Positions 1-8,277 of a stretch of DNA of 64,000 nt are shown here, one piece after another (the first letter of the stretch is position 1; every line of letters starts with the position of its first letter). The DNA is from an uncultured Lachnospiraceae bacterium. Its GTDB lineage: Bacteria; Bacillota; Clostridia; Lachnospirales; Lachnospiraceae. Location of the stretch: positions 1 to 64,000 of the forward strand of contig CALWBQ010000013.1 of NCBI GenBank assembly GCA_944376125.1. Direction: 5' to 3'. Position numbers and translations under genes: made by a program. The notes below the pieces were generated by a model, which searched no databases, was not told the origin of the DNA, and was given only the letters and a program-made list of their open reading frames with translations.

Positions 1-915
1 GTTTAGAGAATTTTTGAACTGTCTGTTTTTGGCCTCCTCAAAATCCCGCAGGATTCTGTGATCCAGCTGCTCTTCCGTCAGGGCGGGTTTCAGATCGATG
101 GTCAGCTTTAACGGTCCTTTCTGGAGAGCCTTGCCGCAGCGGCTGCTGGCGCTGAGGATCACCGGGCCGCTGACACCGAAATGGGTGAAGAGCATCTCGC
201 CAAACTCCCGGTACAGCTCCCGCTTCCCATCGGTGATGCGGATTTCGATATTTTTCAGGGAGAGCCCCTGGAGCTCTCTGGCCTCGTCTTCAGCAGTCTC
301 AAAAGGTACCAGGGCCGGGAGAAGGTCCGTCACCCTGTGGCCGGCTTCTCTGGCCCACCGGTACCCATCCCCGGTGGAGCCGGTAGTGGGATAGGAAAGC
401 CCCCCTGTGGCCACGATCACTGCGGCGGCCTCCACCTTTTCCCGGTGTTTTCCCGAAAGGCAGACGCCCCTGCACTTCTCTTTTCCTGTCTCCGGGTCTA
501 TTTCCAGCCAAAGGCTGTCTACCGCCTGATTCAGGCAGACTTCCACCCCTGACTGATCCAGGATCTTTTTCAGCGCTTTGATGACATCGGATGATTTGTC
601 CGATACCGGGAACACCCGGCCTCCCCTCTCCGTTTTCAATGGGCAGCCGGCCTGCTCCAGAAGGCTCATTGTATCCTGACTGTTAAACCCGTAAAAGCTG
701 CTGTAAAGGAAACGGCTGTTGCTCACCACACCCTGGAGCAACTCCTCCGGCGTGCAGTCGTTGGTGACGTTGCAGCGGCCCTTTCCTGTGATAAAGAGTT
801 TTTTCCCTAATTTTTCATTCTTTTCATAGATGCGAACCGCGCATCCCCGGCTGGCCGCTGCGGCGGCCGCCGCCATCCCGGCAGCACCGCCGCCTACCAC
901 GATGATCGTTTTCAT
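1..915 (-). CDS. HI0933/BaiN-family NAD(P)/FAD-dependent oxidoreductase, 3' truncated by window edge
   Basis: The reverse frame is open from ATG at 915 to the window edge, 305 codons with no stop, so the C-terminus is missing. The N-terminus MKTIIVVGGGAAGMAAAAAA is a dinucleotide-binding GxGxxG fold. KKLFITGKGRCNVTN and a later MLFTHFGVSGP segment are hallmarks of the HI0933 (BaiN/YhiN) flavoprotein family, usually about 400-420 residues. Members are soluble FAD enzymes. Most have no assigned substrate, although BaiN acts in bile-acid 7-dehydroxylation in some gut clostridia. No bai genes are in view, so no bile-acid role is claimed. The next gene upstream on this strand, the polyphosphate phosphotransferase, ends only 8 bp before this start, so co-transcription is likely. 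Confidence 0.9.
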   Translation of the reverse strand, partial: MKTIIVVGGGAAGMAAAAAAASRGCAVRIYEKNEKLGKKLFITGKGRCNVTNDCTPEELLQGVVSNSRFLYSSFYGFNSQDTMSLLEQAGCPLKTERGGRVFPVSDKSSDVIKALKKILDQSGVEVCLNQAVDSLWLEIDPETGKEKCRGVCLSGKHREKVEAAAVIVATGGLSYPTTGSTGDGYRWAREAGHRVTDLLPALVPFETAEDEARELQGLSLKNIEIRITDGKRELYREFGEMLFTHFGVSGPVILSASSRCGKALQKGPLKLTIDLKPALTEEQLDHRILRDFEEAKNRQFKNSLN

Positions 916-923
916 TTACTGTC

Positions 924-2438
924 TTACCCTTTTCCTTTTTTCTTCCGTTTTACTTCTTTTATTTTTTCTTCCATAGCATCTACTACCGTCTCCAGAACCT
1001 TTACTCTGGCGTAATATTTGCTGTTCCCTTCTACCACAATCCAGGGGGCATAGGTGGTGGAGGTTCTGACCAGCATCTCATTGACAGCCTCTTCGTACTG
1101 ATCCCATTTTTCCCGGTTGCGCCAGTCTTCGTCTGTGATTTTCCACTGCTTTGCCGGATCCTCCAGCCGCTCTTTGAACCGTCTCTCCTGCTCGTCTTTG
1201 TCGATGTGGAGCCAGAATTTCAGTATGATCGCCCCGGCGTTGGCCATGTGGGCCTCCATCTCATTGATCTCCTGATAAGCCCGCTTCCAGTCTGCCTCTG
1301 TGCAGAAGCCCTCAATCCGCTCTACCATCACCCGCCCGTACCAGGTCCGGTCGAAAATGGCAATATGCCCGGCTTTGGGCACATTGTTCCAGAAACGCCA
1401 CAGGTAGTGATGAACTTTCTCGATGTCATTTGGAGCAGCTGTTGGATTGACCTGGTAGCCTCTGGGATCCAGATGACTGGTCAGGCGCTTGATGGCTCCC
1501 CCTTTTCCGCCGGCATCCCAGCCTTCAAAGCCGATGACCACGGGGATCCTCAGGCGGTAAATCTCACTATGGAGAATTTCAAGCTGTTTCTGCAGCTTGT
1601 CCAGTTTTTCTTTGTACTCTTCCCTGGTCAGGCTCTTGGTCAGATCGACGCCGGAGAGAACGCCGTTTTTGTATCTCTCGTTGGGGATCGATGCCGCCGT
1701 TTTCTTTTTGCCGGCTGCCTCCTCCCTGCGTTTAGCCAGCTCATATTCCAGACGGTCTGTGACTGTGGTGAGAACCTTCATCGCCGCATAATTCTTGTCC
1801 GTAGCCTCAATGATCGTCCAGGGAGCCTCGTGAGTATCGGTCCGTTCCAGCATCTCCTCATTGATCTGAAGATAATCATCATAGTGCTCATTCCGCTTCC
1901 AGTCTGATTCGCTGACCCTCCAGGATGCCTCTTTAGACTCTTCCAGCTTTTTAAACCTCTTTTTCTGTTCTTCCTTGGAAATGTATAAAAAGAGTTTGAT
2001 TATCACCGCGCCTCCGTCCGTCAGCTGCTTCTCAAACGAGAGGATATCCTGGAATGCTCCTGCTACATCTCCCTCATCGATTATCCCGTCAAATCGGTCC
2101 CTCTGGACTCTGCAGTACCAGCTCCGGTCGAAAATGGCGATCCGCCCATTGGCCGGCGTCTTGATCCAATATCTCCACAGGAACGGGCGCATCTCCTCGT
2201 CCTCCGTGGGCCGGCTAGATGCATAAACGGAAAATCCTCTAGGATCCAGGTGCTGAATCAGTCGGTTGATCTGAATGCCCTTCCCGGCAGCCCCCATGCC
2301 TTCAAACACGATAATCACAGGGATTCCGGCGGCTTTACATTCCCTCTGCAGCACCCCAAGCCTGGCCCCCACTTCATCTCGAACCGCCTTGTACCGCTCC
2401 TTATCAACAGTCTTTGATAGATCGATTTTTTCCAGCAT
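924..2438 (-). CDS. pap: Polyphosphate:AMP phosphotransferase, two fused PPK2 domains
   Basis: A 504-residue protein with two tandem PPK2 domains, at about residues 10-235 and 260-490. This is the size and layout of class II PPK2 (PAP), which makes ADP from AMP and polyphosphate in the cytoplasm. The C-terminal domain keeps a canonical Walker A (GWDAGGKGG) and DRTWYGRV motif. The N-terminal domain has GMGAAGKG (Asp changed to Gly) and DRSWYCRV (Gly changed to Cys), so it may be non-catalytic. I chose ATG at 2438 because AGGAGG lies 7 bases upstream. An in-frame ATG at 2459 has no ribosome site. A promoter-like pair lies just upstream. The product class is secure; the loss of N-domain activity is inference. 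Confidence 0.92.
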   Translation of the reverse strand: MLEKIDLSKTVDKERYKAVRDEVGARLGVLQRECKAAGIPVIIVFEGMGAAGKGIQINRLIQHLDPRGFSVYASSRPTEDEEMRPFLWRYWIKTPANGRIAIFDRSWYCRVQRDRFDGIIDEGDVAGAFQDILSFEKQLTDGGAVIIKLFLYISKEEQKKRFKKLEESKEASWRVSESDWKRNEHYDDYLQINEEMLERTDTHEAPWTIIEATDKNYAAMKVLTTVTDRLEYELAKRREEAAGKKKTAASIPNERYKNGVLSGVDLTKSLTREEYKEKLDKLQKQLEILHSEIYRLRIPVVIGFEGWDAGGKGGAIKRLTSHLDPRGYQVNPTAAPNDIEKVHHYLWRFWNNVPKAGHIAIFDRTWYGRVMVERIEGFCTEADWKRAYQEINEMEAHMANAGAIILKFWLHIDKDEQERRFKERLEDPAKQWKITDEDWRNREKWDQYEEAVNEMLVRTSTTYAPWIVVEGNSKYYARVKVLETVVDAMEEKIKEVKRKKKGKG

Positions 2439-2475
2439 AATACACTCCTCCTGTTCCATATGGTATTTTGGTTTT

Positions 2476-2504
2476 AGTATACCCGATATCCCTGGTTCTG
2501 AAAA
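2476..2504 (-). promoter_or_regulatory. Probable promoter of the polyphosphate phosphotransferase gene
   Basis: On the minus strand a TATACT -10 (2476-2481) and a weaker TTTTCA -35 (2499-2504) are separated by 17 bp. They sit about 40 bp upstream of the chosen start. The -10 is 5/6 consensus and the -35 is 4/6. Confidence 0.5.
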
Positions 2505-2512
2505 GAGAAATT

Positions 2513-2570
2513 AAAAAAGAACCCTGCTGAAATTCTCGCTCCCCAAAGCAAATATTTCAGCAGAGTTCTT
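2513..2570 (-). terminator. Intrinsic terminator of the YcxB-like gene
   Basis: Arms at 2517-2533 and 2554-2570 (AAGAACcCTGCTGAAAT against ATTTCAGCAGaGTTCTT) form a long stem with one mismatch. On the minus strand a T-rich stretch follows (2513-2518). It begins 2 bp past the stop codon of the gene at 2572-3096. Confidence 0.8.
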
Positions 2571-2571
2571 C

Positions 2572-3096
2572 TCATTTCACATACTGTACCGGCGTTCCAA
2601 CTGCCTTCTCTATAAACTTACGAAACTCGTCCGGGGAACCGCCGCAGAGATGCATCTTATCATAGAGCTGTGCATGGCTTGGGCTGAAGATAAAAACAAA
2701 ATAGCCGTCTGTCTCCGCCGCAAGCTGAATTTTATCGTACTTCCACTGGGAGTTTCCCACATCTGTCGCCGTGTCAAATCCATCCGGTCTGAAAACAGCC
2801 GAAGTTCTCTCCGTTCCGGGCAGCCGCCTCTTCCAAGCTACCCATCCATTAATCCTGTCTTCAAAAAGCAGAGCCAAAAGAATCACCGCCATGGCCGCCC
2901 AGGTGGCGATCACTGGAAAACCGATGGAATCTCCTCTCAGGAAAGCCGACATCGACAGCAGCAGTCCCAGAGCTAAAACAATCCATCCAAACACATGGGA
3001 GCGATGGCTGTGCTTCCTGCGAACGGTCTTTCTCATCGCTTTTGCCATAACAGCCATTGCCTTTGCATTGTATACCGTCTCACATTTGAATTCCAT
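2572..3096 (-). CDS. YcxB-like membrane protein
   Basis: 174 residues. A basic N-terminus with RRKHSHR is followed by two adjacent membrane segments (about residues 36-53 and 59-78) and a soluble C-terminal region of about 90 residues. That region holds a W.YDKIQLAAETDGYFVFIFSPSHAQLYDK stretch, which resembles the PH-like YcxB C-terminal domain (a pattern of W/Y.I..I.E....Y.F...). Function is unknown in the family. The start has GGAGG 4 bases upstream. The gene stands alone, between aspartate kinase (stop at 3120, same strand) and a terminator. The family call is from remembered pattern, not a search. Confidence 0.7.
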   Translation of the reverse strand: MEFKCETVYNAKAMAVMAKAMRKTVRRKHSHRSHVFGWIVLALGLLLSMSAFLRGDSIGFPVIATWAAMAVILLALLFEDRINGWVAWKRRLPGTERTSAVFRPDGFDTATDVGNSQWKYDKIQLAAETDGYFVFIFSPSHAQLYDKMHLCGGSPDEFRKFIEKAVGTPVQYVK

Positions 3097-3119
3097 ACAT
3101 CCTCCGGATCGTCATTCTG

Positions 3120-4439
3120 TCACAGTGCTGCCAAAACAAAAATATCGTAGATCGCTTTGATGGCAGGCTCAAAGTCTGCATTTTTTACTCCGATAATAAT
3201 GTTGAGCTCGCTGGATCCCTGATCAATCATCTTGACGTTGATCCTGGCGTGGGCCAATGCAGAGAAAACCCTTCCGGCCGTCCCGCGGGTTGCCTTCATC
3301 CCCCGCCCTACAATGGCAATCAAAGCCAGATCCGCTTCCAAATCTACCTGATCCGGTTCCACCGCTCTGTGGATTCCTGCAATCACAGACTGCTCATACT
3401 CTTCAAATTCCGACTGATGGACAAATACCGTCATGGTATCAATGCCGGACGGCATGTGTTCAATGGAAATATTGTGCCGCTCAAACACCGAGAGGACCTT
3501 CCGGCAGAATCCTACCTCCGCGTTCATCATGGCTTTTTCAATGTTGATAGAGCAGAAGCCCTTCTTTCCCGCGATCCCGGTGATGACATACCTGGGCTTA
3601 CGGCAGGTGCTTTCCACAATAAGGGTCCCTTTCTCCTCCGGTTTGTTTGTGTTGCGGATATTGATGGGGATCCCCTCTTTTCTCACTGGAAAGATAGCAT
3701 CCTCATGGAGCACACTGGCGCCCATGTAGGAAAGCTCTCTCAGTTCCCGGTATGTGATAGTCTCGATAACCTCCGGATCATCAATAATCCTGGGATCTGC
3801 CACCAGAAAGCCGGATACATCAGTCCAGTTCTCATACATGTCTGCATGGATGGCCCTGGCCACCAGAGAACCCGTGATATCAGAACCGCCGCGGGAAAAC
3901 GTCTTAATACTGCCGTCTGCCTTGGAACCGTAAAATCCTGGGATGACCGCTCTCTCCACATGCTCCAGCCGCTCTGCCAGCTCCCGGTTGGTCTCTTCAA
4001 AGTTTAGATTTCCTTTATCGTCAAAAGAGATTACATCCGCCGCGTCAATAAACTCATAGCCCAGATAGCAGGCCATAATAAGGCCATTTAGATATTCTCC
4101 TCTGGAAGCAGCATAATCTCTCCCGACAGCCGCTGCAAAGTTCTCTTCAATCCGGTCAAATTCAGAATCCAGATTCAAATTCAGGTCCAGACCATCGATG
4201 ATGTCCGTATAACGCTTTTTGATTTTTTCCAAAATCTTCTTATAGCTTCCTCCGGTGGACGCTGCATCGTAGCACTGATACAGAAGATCCGTCACCTTTT
4301 CATCCTTATCATTGCGCTTTCCCGGAGCCGATGGCACTACATAGCGTCTGGCCTTATCAGCGCGTATAATGTCGCCTACTTTTTTGAACTGCCTGGCACT
4401 CGCCAGGGAGCTGCCGCCGAACTTTACAACCTTTTGCAT
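3120..4439 (-). CDS. Aspartate kinase
   Basis: 439 residues. It catalyses ATP-dependent phosphorylation of L-aspartate, the first step to lysine, threonine, methionine and diaminopimelate. The N-terminal kinase domain starts VVKFGGSSLAS (the KFGGSS nucleotide-binding motif) and has FSRGGSDITGSLVA in the aspartate site. Two C-terminal ACT domains follow (about residues 285-439, with SINIEKAMMNAEVGF and IAIVGRGMKATRGTAGRVF), so allosteric feedback by an amino acid is expected. Length fits monofunctional aspartokinases. AGGAG precedes the ATG. Only 83 bp separate it from the HD gene upstream, too short for a lysine riboswitch, and none is seen. It stands apart from other lysine or threonine genes. 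Confidence 0.95.
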   Translation of the reverse strand: MQKVVKFGGSSLASARQFKKVGDIIRADKARRYVVPSAPGKRNDKDEKVTDLLYQCYDAASTGGSYKKILEKIKKRYTDIIDGLDLNLNLDSEFDRIEENFAAAVGRDYAASRGEYLNGLIMACYLGYEFIDAADVISFDDKGNLNFEETNRELAERLEHVERAVIPGFYGSKADGSIKTFSRGGSDITGSLVARAIHADMYENWTDVSGFLVADPRIIDDPEVIETITYRELRELSYMGASVLHEDAIFPVRKEGIPINIRNTNKPEEKGTLIVESTCRKPRYVITGIAGKKGFCSINIEKAMMNAEVGFCRKVLSVFERHNISIEHMPSGIDTMTVFVHQSEFEEYEQSVIAGIHRAVEPDQVDLEADLALIAIVGRGMKATRGTAGRVFSALAHARINVKMIDQGSSELNIIIGVKNADFEPAIKAIYDIFVLAAL

Positions 4440-4522
4440 GTTTCATTCTCCTCATCTTTCGTCGCGTCCCAAACGCTGCTTTTGAAAATGATACCTTGAT
4501 TTAAAAGAGCTGTCAAGAAATT

Positions 4523-5107
4523 TTACTGATTTTCCATCTCTTGATTGACAGATTCCTCACAGGAACGCATCGCCAATATTGTCTTTTCCATCAATTCATC
4601 CAAACTCCAGCCGAGACGCTCCGCTCCCTGGCGGATTACATCTCTGGAACATCCTGCCGCAAACCGCTTATCTTTAAACTTTTTCTTCAGGCTGGAAACC
4701 TCCAGATCCATAACACTTTTGGAAGGACGCATCTTGACTGCCGCTCCGATCAGGCCGGTCAGCTCATCAGCAGCAAACAGCACTTTTTCCATCTGATGCA
4801 CTGGCTCCACATCGGAGCACAGCCCGTATCCATGGCTGCAGACAGCGTGGACCAGTTCTGGTTCCGCCCCGATTTCTGCCAAAAGTTCCGGTGCCTTTTT
4901 ACAGTGCTCCTCCGGATATTTTTCAAAATCAACATCGTGGAGCAGACCTGCCATAGCCCAGAAATCCTCCTCATCCCCATACCCCAGCTCTCTGGCATAC
5001 CAGCGCATCGTACCCTCTACGGTCAGGGCATGGAGGATATGGAACGGCTCCTGGTTGTATTTTTTCAGCAGGCTGAGGGCCTGTTCCCTTGTCACTTCTG
5101 TTTTCAT
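4523..5107 (-). CDS. HD-domain hydrolase
   Basis: 194 residues with an HD-type metal centre: His23/His26 in FHILHAL, His57-Asp58 in AGLLHDVD, a later VCSHGYG histidine, and an LFAADELTGLI helix with the final Asp. This matches the small single-domain HD/HDIG hydrolases, which act on nucleotides or phosphate esters. The true substrate is unknown. AGGAGG precedes the ATG at a good distance. It lies upstream of aspartate kinase on the same strand with an 83 bp gap, so it may be co-transcribed with it. Confidence 0.85.
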   Translation of the reverse strand: MKTEVTREQALSLLKKYNQEPFHILHALTVEGTMRWYARELGYGDEEDFWAMAGLLHDVDFEKYPEEHCKKAPELLAEIGAEPELVHAVCSHGYGLCSDVEPVHQMEKVLFAADELTGLIGAAVKMRPSKSVMDLEVSSLKKKFKDKRFAAGCSRDVIRQGAERLGWSLDELMEKTILAMRSCEESVNQEMENQ

Positions 5108-5324
5108 CCTGTGAACCTCCTGTGTTTGTTATTTTATAACAGTCCCGCACTTGCCATATAAGTCTCTATGGCAGAACGGCTGCATCATGTTCCGTCTATC
5201 ATAGCACCTGGAGCCAGATTTTTCAATCTCGGCCGCGGGATTCCGCACGTGCATCTGCAGAATTCTGTCACGGTTTTCCCTCAGCATCATACGTTAGATT
5301 AGACTTCTTTCTGGGAGGCTATCT

Positions 5325-5813
5325 ATGAGCGCTTATCCATCTATCACCGGCGTCATCCAGGCTGTTAACAGTCTTCAGGACACATCTGCCGGAAATCTCT
5401 GTTCCTTCCTTCTCGACCTTCAGACGGCCGGAGGCCCGGTTTCTCTCTTGCTGACCGCTAATACTTACGTGATGGGATGCCAGCCCCTAAATCCCGGCGA
5501 TACTATCACAGCCTTCTATGACCCGGATGCCCCCATGGTGCTGATCTATCCGCCCCGCTACACAGCTCTCGCCGCAGCCAAAACCGGCGATGGAATTCAT
5601 GCAGTCCTGGACATCTTCAGCCAGGATCTCATCAACTCCAGCGGCACTTTAAAGTTAAATCCCGATCAGAGCACCCAGATCCGCACGCCCAACGGCCAGA
5701 ATGTTCCGGCCATCCCCGGCGACAGTTTTCTCATGGTTCTCTATTCCAGCTCTACCAGGAGTATCCCAGCCATCACAGTTCCGAAAGAAATTACAGTATT
5801 CTGCAGAGGCTAA
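5325..5813 (+). CDS. Hypothetical protein, 162 aa
   Basis: I do not recognise the family. The 162-residue protein has no signal peptide or membrane segment. It is rich in small residues and proline, with alternating hydrophobic stretches (FLLDLQTAGGPVSLLLTANTYVMG, then PGDTITAFYDPDAPMVLIYPP) that suggest an all-beta, OB-like fold, and it repeats the theme in the C-terminal half (IPGDSFLMVLYSSSTRSIPA). GGGAGG lies 6 bases before the ATG, and coding looks real (no frameshift, normal codon use). It is convergent with the YitT-type gene, with 3 bp between the stop codons. No operon partner is in view. Confidence 0.7.
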   Translation: MSAYPSITGVIQAVNSLQDTSAGNLCSFLLDLQTAGGPVSLLLTANTYVMGCQPLNPGDTITAFYDPDAPMVLIYPPRYTALAAAKTGDGIHAVLDIFSQDLINSSGTLKLNPDQSTQIRTPNGQNVPAIPGDSFLMVLYSSSTRSIPAITVPKEITVFCRG

Positions 5814-5816
5814 GTT

Positions 5817-6695
5817 TCAGTTCTTTTTCCCTTCCTTTGTCTCCCAGAGCCTTGGAAGGGAAAATCCTCTTCCTCTCACTTCTTTGACCTGGCTGACAAT
5901 CAGGAATGCTTCCGGGTCGATCCTCTGGATCTCCCGGTTGAGCCTTGCCAACTCCCGGTTGGAAATCACAGTCAGGATCACCGGCCGCTTTTCCCTCATA
6001 AATCCAGTCTCGCTGTGGAGCAGAGTCGTTCCTCTGTCGATCTCCCCATTAATCATCTCATTGATTTCCTCATACTTGGAGCTGACAATCTTCACCTGGG
6101 TTTTAGATTCTCCGGACACCAGCACCTGGTTCAAAACCAACGTGTACAGGCAGACCAGAAAGATTCCGTACAGAATCTGATTTCTATCTGAGAATGTTGC
6201 CTGCAGCAGCAGGATTAGGAAATCCCCGGCGTAAAGGCTGATGGAGACCGGAATTCCCCAGAGGCGCTTTGCAATCAGCGGAGGAATATCCATCCCTCCT
6301 GTGGAAGCGCCGCTGCGGATGACCGCTCCGATTCCGATTCCGATCATTCCTCCCCCAAATACGGCTGCCAGCATCACATCCACGCCTGTCTGGGGAAGGG
6401 AAGGAATCTGCTGCAGCACTCCCAAAATCAGAGGATAATAAAAGCTGCTGACAATGGTAGTCATGGCAAATTTTCTTCCCAGCACCGCCGCTCCCAGCAG
6501 AAACATACCGATATTAAAAGCCGACACAAAACCGGTCATAGGGATGCCCAGATAGTGCTCTGCTGCCAGGGACAGCCCTGTGGTTCCTCCCATGATAAAC
6601 CCGTTGGGAAGCAAAAACATGACAACCCCAAGGGCATATATGGTATTGCCGGCGATGATCCATAAAATATCCCGGACGATTTTTTTCAGTTCCAT
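5817..6695 (-). CDS. YitT-family membrane protein (DUF161/DUF2179)
   Basis: 292 residues. Five or six hydrophobic segments fill about residues 8-190, including the YitT-type GFIMGGTTGLSLAAEHYLGIP and a GASTGGMDIPPLI motif. A cytoplasmic DUF2179 domain of about 80 residues follows (about 205-285, with VISNRELARLNREIQRIDPEAFLIVSQVKEVRGRGF). The transported substrate or ligand is not known. ATG at 6695 is chosen because AAGGAG lies 7 bases upstream. An in-frame ATG at 6734 has no such site. It is monocistronic by position, divergent from the permease at 6866. Confidence 0.9.
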   Translation of the reverse strand: MELKKIVRDILWIIAGNTIYALGVVMFLLPNGFIMGGTTGLSLAAEHYLGIPMTGFVSAFNIGMFLLGAAVLGRKFAMTTIVSSFYYPLILGVLQQIPSLPQTGVDVMLAAVFGGGMIGIGIGAVIRSGASTGGMDIPPLIAKRLWGIPVSISLYAGDFLILLLQATFSDRNQILYGIFLVCLYTLVLNQVLVSGESKTQVKIVSSKYEEINEMINGEIDRGTTLLHSETGFMREKRPVILTVISNRELARLNREIQRIDPEAFLIVSQVKEVRGRGFSLPRLWETKEGKKN

Positions 6696-6865
6696 TCTTT
6701 TTCTCCTTGCTTCTATTTTGATGTTCTCCGCCATCCGATTCAGTTTTTCTATTGTAGCCCGCAGGCTGCAGACTTGTCAACCCGTCACAAAATTGTTTCC
6801 GCTGCCTGCACAGCCGTCAGATCCCTTCATATGTTAAAGTATAGTTTGAAATCAGGAGTACCGCT

Positions 6866-8251
6866 ATGTTTGAAACCGCAACCATCCTGACGCCCCTCCA
6901 TTTTCTTTATCTGGCCGGGGTTGTCACGATCCTTGGCGTTATGATTCTCCGAAGAGATACTCCGGCTGTATGCATCGCGTTTCTCTTCCTATTGGGGGCA
7001 GTAGGATTAGGAAGCGTCATCGGGGGAATCCAGACGGTCTTTAACGCCATGCTGTACGCAGGAAAACAATTTATGGAAGTCATCGCCACCATTGCTCTTG
7101 TCACAGCTCTGTCCAAATGCCTCACAGATCTGGGAAGCGATTTCCTTCTCATGCGGCCTATGGGCCGGATTATGAAAACACCTTCTGTCACCTGGTGGAT
7201 CCTGGGCATCGCTATGCTGCTGTTCTCTCTGTTTTTGTGGCCCTCCCCGTCTGTGGCCCTGGTAGGGGCAATTATGCTGCCTTTTGCCGTCCGGGGCGGC
7301 CTGAAGCCCATGGCGGCAGCCATGGCCATGAACCTGTTCGGCCACGGATTTGCCCTGAGCTACGATGTCGTGATCCAGGGAGCACCCGCCATTTCTGCCG
7401 CAGCAGCAGGCATCTCAGCCGATCAAATTCTGGCCGAAGGCCGGCCTGTTTTTCTGGTCATGGGAATCGCCACTGTCGTCTCTGCCTTTCTCCTAAACCG
7501 GAATTCTATGGCTGCCCCATCCCAGAAGATCCGCATCTGTTCTTCTTTTGATATGGATGGAGAAGCGCCTCCCAGACTTACCAGAGCTTCCTTTATCCTG
7601 GCTGCCGCCACTCCCCTGGCCTTTCTGGGAGATGTGGCGGCTATGATATTCCTCCATCTGAGCGGCGGGGAGGCAACCAGCATTGTCTCCGGAACAGCCG
7701 TCCTTCTCATGTGCCTTGGCTCTGTGCTGGGTTTTGGCGGCCAATCCCTGGAGAAAATTACCGGCTACCTGACGGACGGTTTTCTCTTTGCCATCCGCAT
7801 CTTTGCCCCGGTCATCGCCATCGGCGCCTTTTTCTTTTTAGGCGGTGACGGCATTACCGAGATTATGGGCGAACAATTTCACAGCGGGATTATGAATGAC
7901 TGGGCCGTCTGGCTTGCCTCCCACGCCCCGCTGAACCCCTATCTGATCGCCGCCATCCAGATGGTTGTGGGAGCTCTCACCGGCCTGGACGGCTCCGGTT
8001 TCTCCGGACTGCCTCTCACCGGAGCCCTGGCCCGCACCTTCGGCTCTGCTGTCGGCGCTTCAGTTCCTGTCCTGGCAGCGCTGGGCCAGATCACTGCAGT
8101 CTTTGTAGGCGGCGGCACCATTGTTCCCTGGGGATTGATCCCGGTGGCTGCCATCTGCAATGTCAATCCTCTGGAACTGGCCCGAAAAAATCTGATTCCA
8201 GTGCTCATCGGCTTTGTATGCACTTTCGCAGCCGCCTGCGTGCTGCTCTGA
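6866..8251 (+). CDS. Putative ion-transporter-superfamily permease
   Basis: 461 residues, almost entirely hydrophobic, with about 11-12 predicted membrane segments. It has the two-half layout seen in CitMHS/GntP/DcuC-type carriers, including re-entrant-like loops rich in Gly/Pro/Ser (WPSPSVALVGAIMLPFAVRGG in the first half; GALTGLDGSGFSGLPLTG and GGGTIVPWGLIPVA in the second). Substrate cannot be read from sequence; an organic acid or amino acid is the usual type. Ribosome site AGGAG precedes the ATG. The asparagine synthase gene follows after 26 bp, so the two are probably co-transcribed. That could hint at aspartate, asparagine or related transport, which is inference only. Confidence 0.65.
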   Translation: MFETATILTPLHFLYLAGVVTILGVMILRRDTPAVCIAFLFLLGAVGLGSVIGGIQTVFNAMLYAGKQFMEVIATIALVTALSKCLTDLGSDFLLMRPMGRIMKTPSVTWWILGIAMLLFSLFLWPSPSVALVGAIMLPFAVRGGLKPMAAAMAMNLFGHGFALSYDVVIQGAPAISAAAAGISADQILAEGRPVFLVMGIATVVSAFLLNRNSMAAPSQKIRICSSFDMDGEAPPRLTRASFILAAATPLAFLGDVAAMIFLHLSGGEATSIVSGTAVLLMCLGSVLGFGGQSLEKITGYLTDGFLFAIRIFAPVIAIGAFFFLGGDGITEIMGEQFHSGIMNDWAVWLASHAPLNPYLIAAIQMVVGALTGLDGSGFSGLPLTGALARTFGSAVGASVPVLAALGQITAVFVGGGTIVPWGLIPVAAICNVNPLELARKNLIPVLIGFVCTFAAACVLL

Positions 8252-8277
8252 AAGCTATAGAAAGGAAGTGTTTTTGT

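Noticed and set aside
1206..1907. Long open frame on the plus strand (233 codons) across the PPK2 gene
   Set aside because: It is antisense to the strongly supported polyphosphate phosphotransferase, has no ribosome site, and its translation shows no domain.
4440..4522. Lysine riboswitch ahead of aspartate kinase
   Set aside because: The gap is only 83 bp and shows no L-box-like helices.
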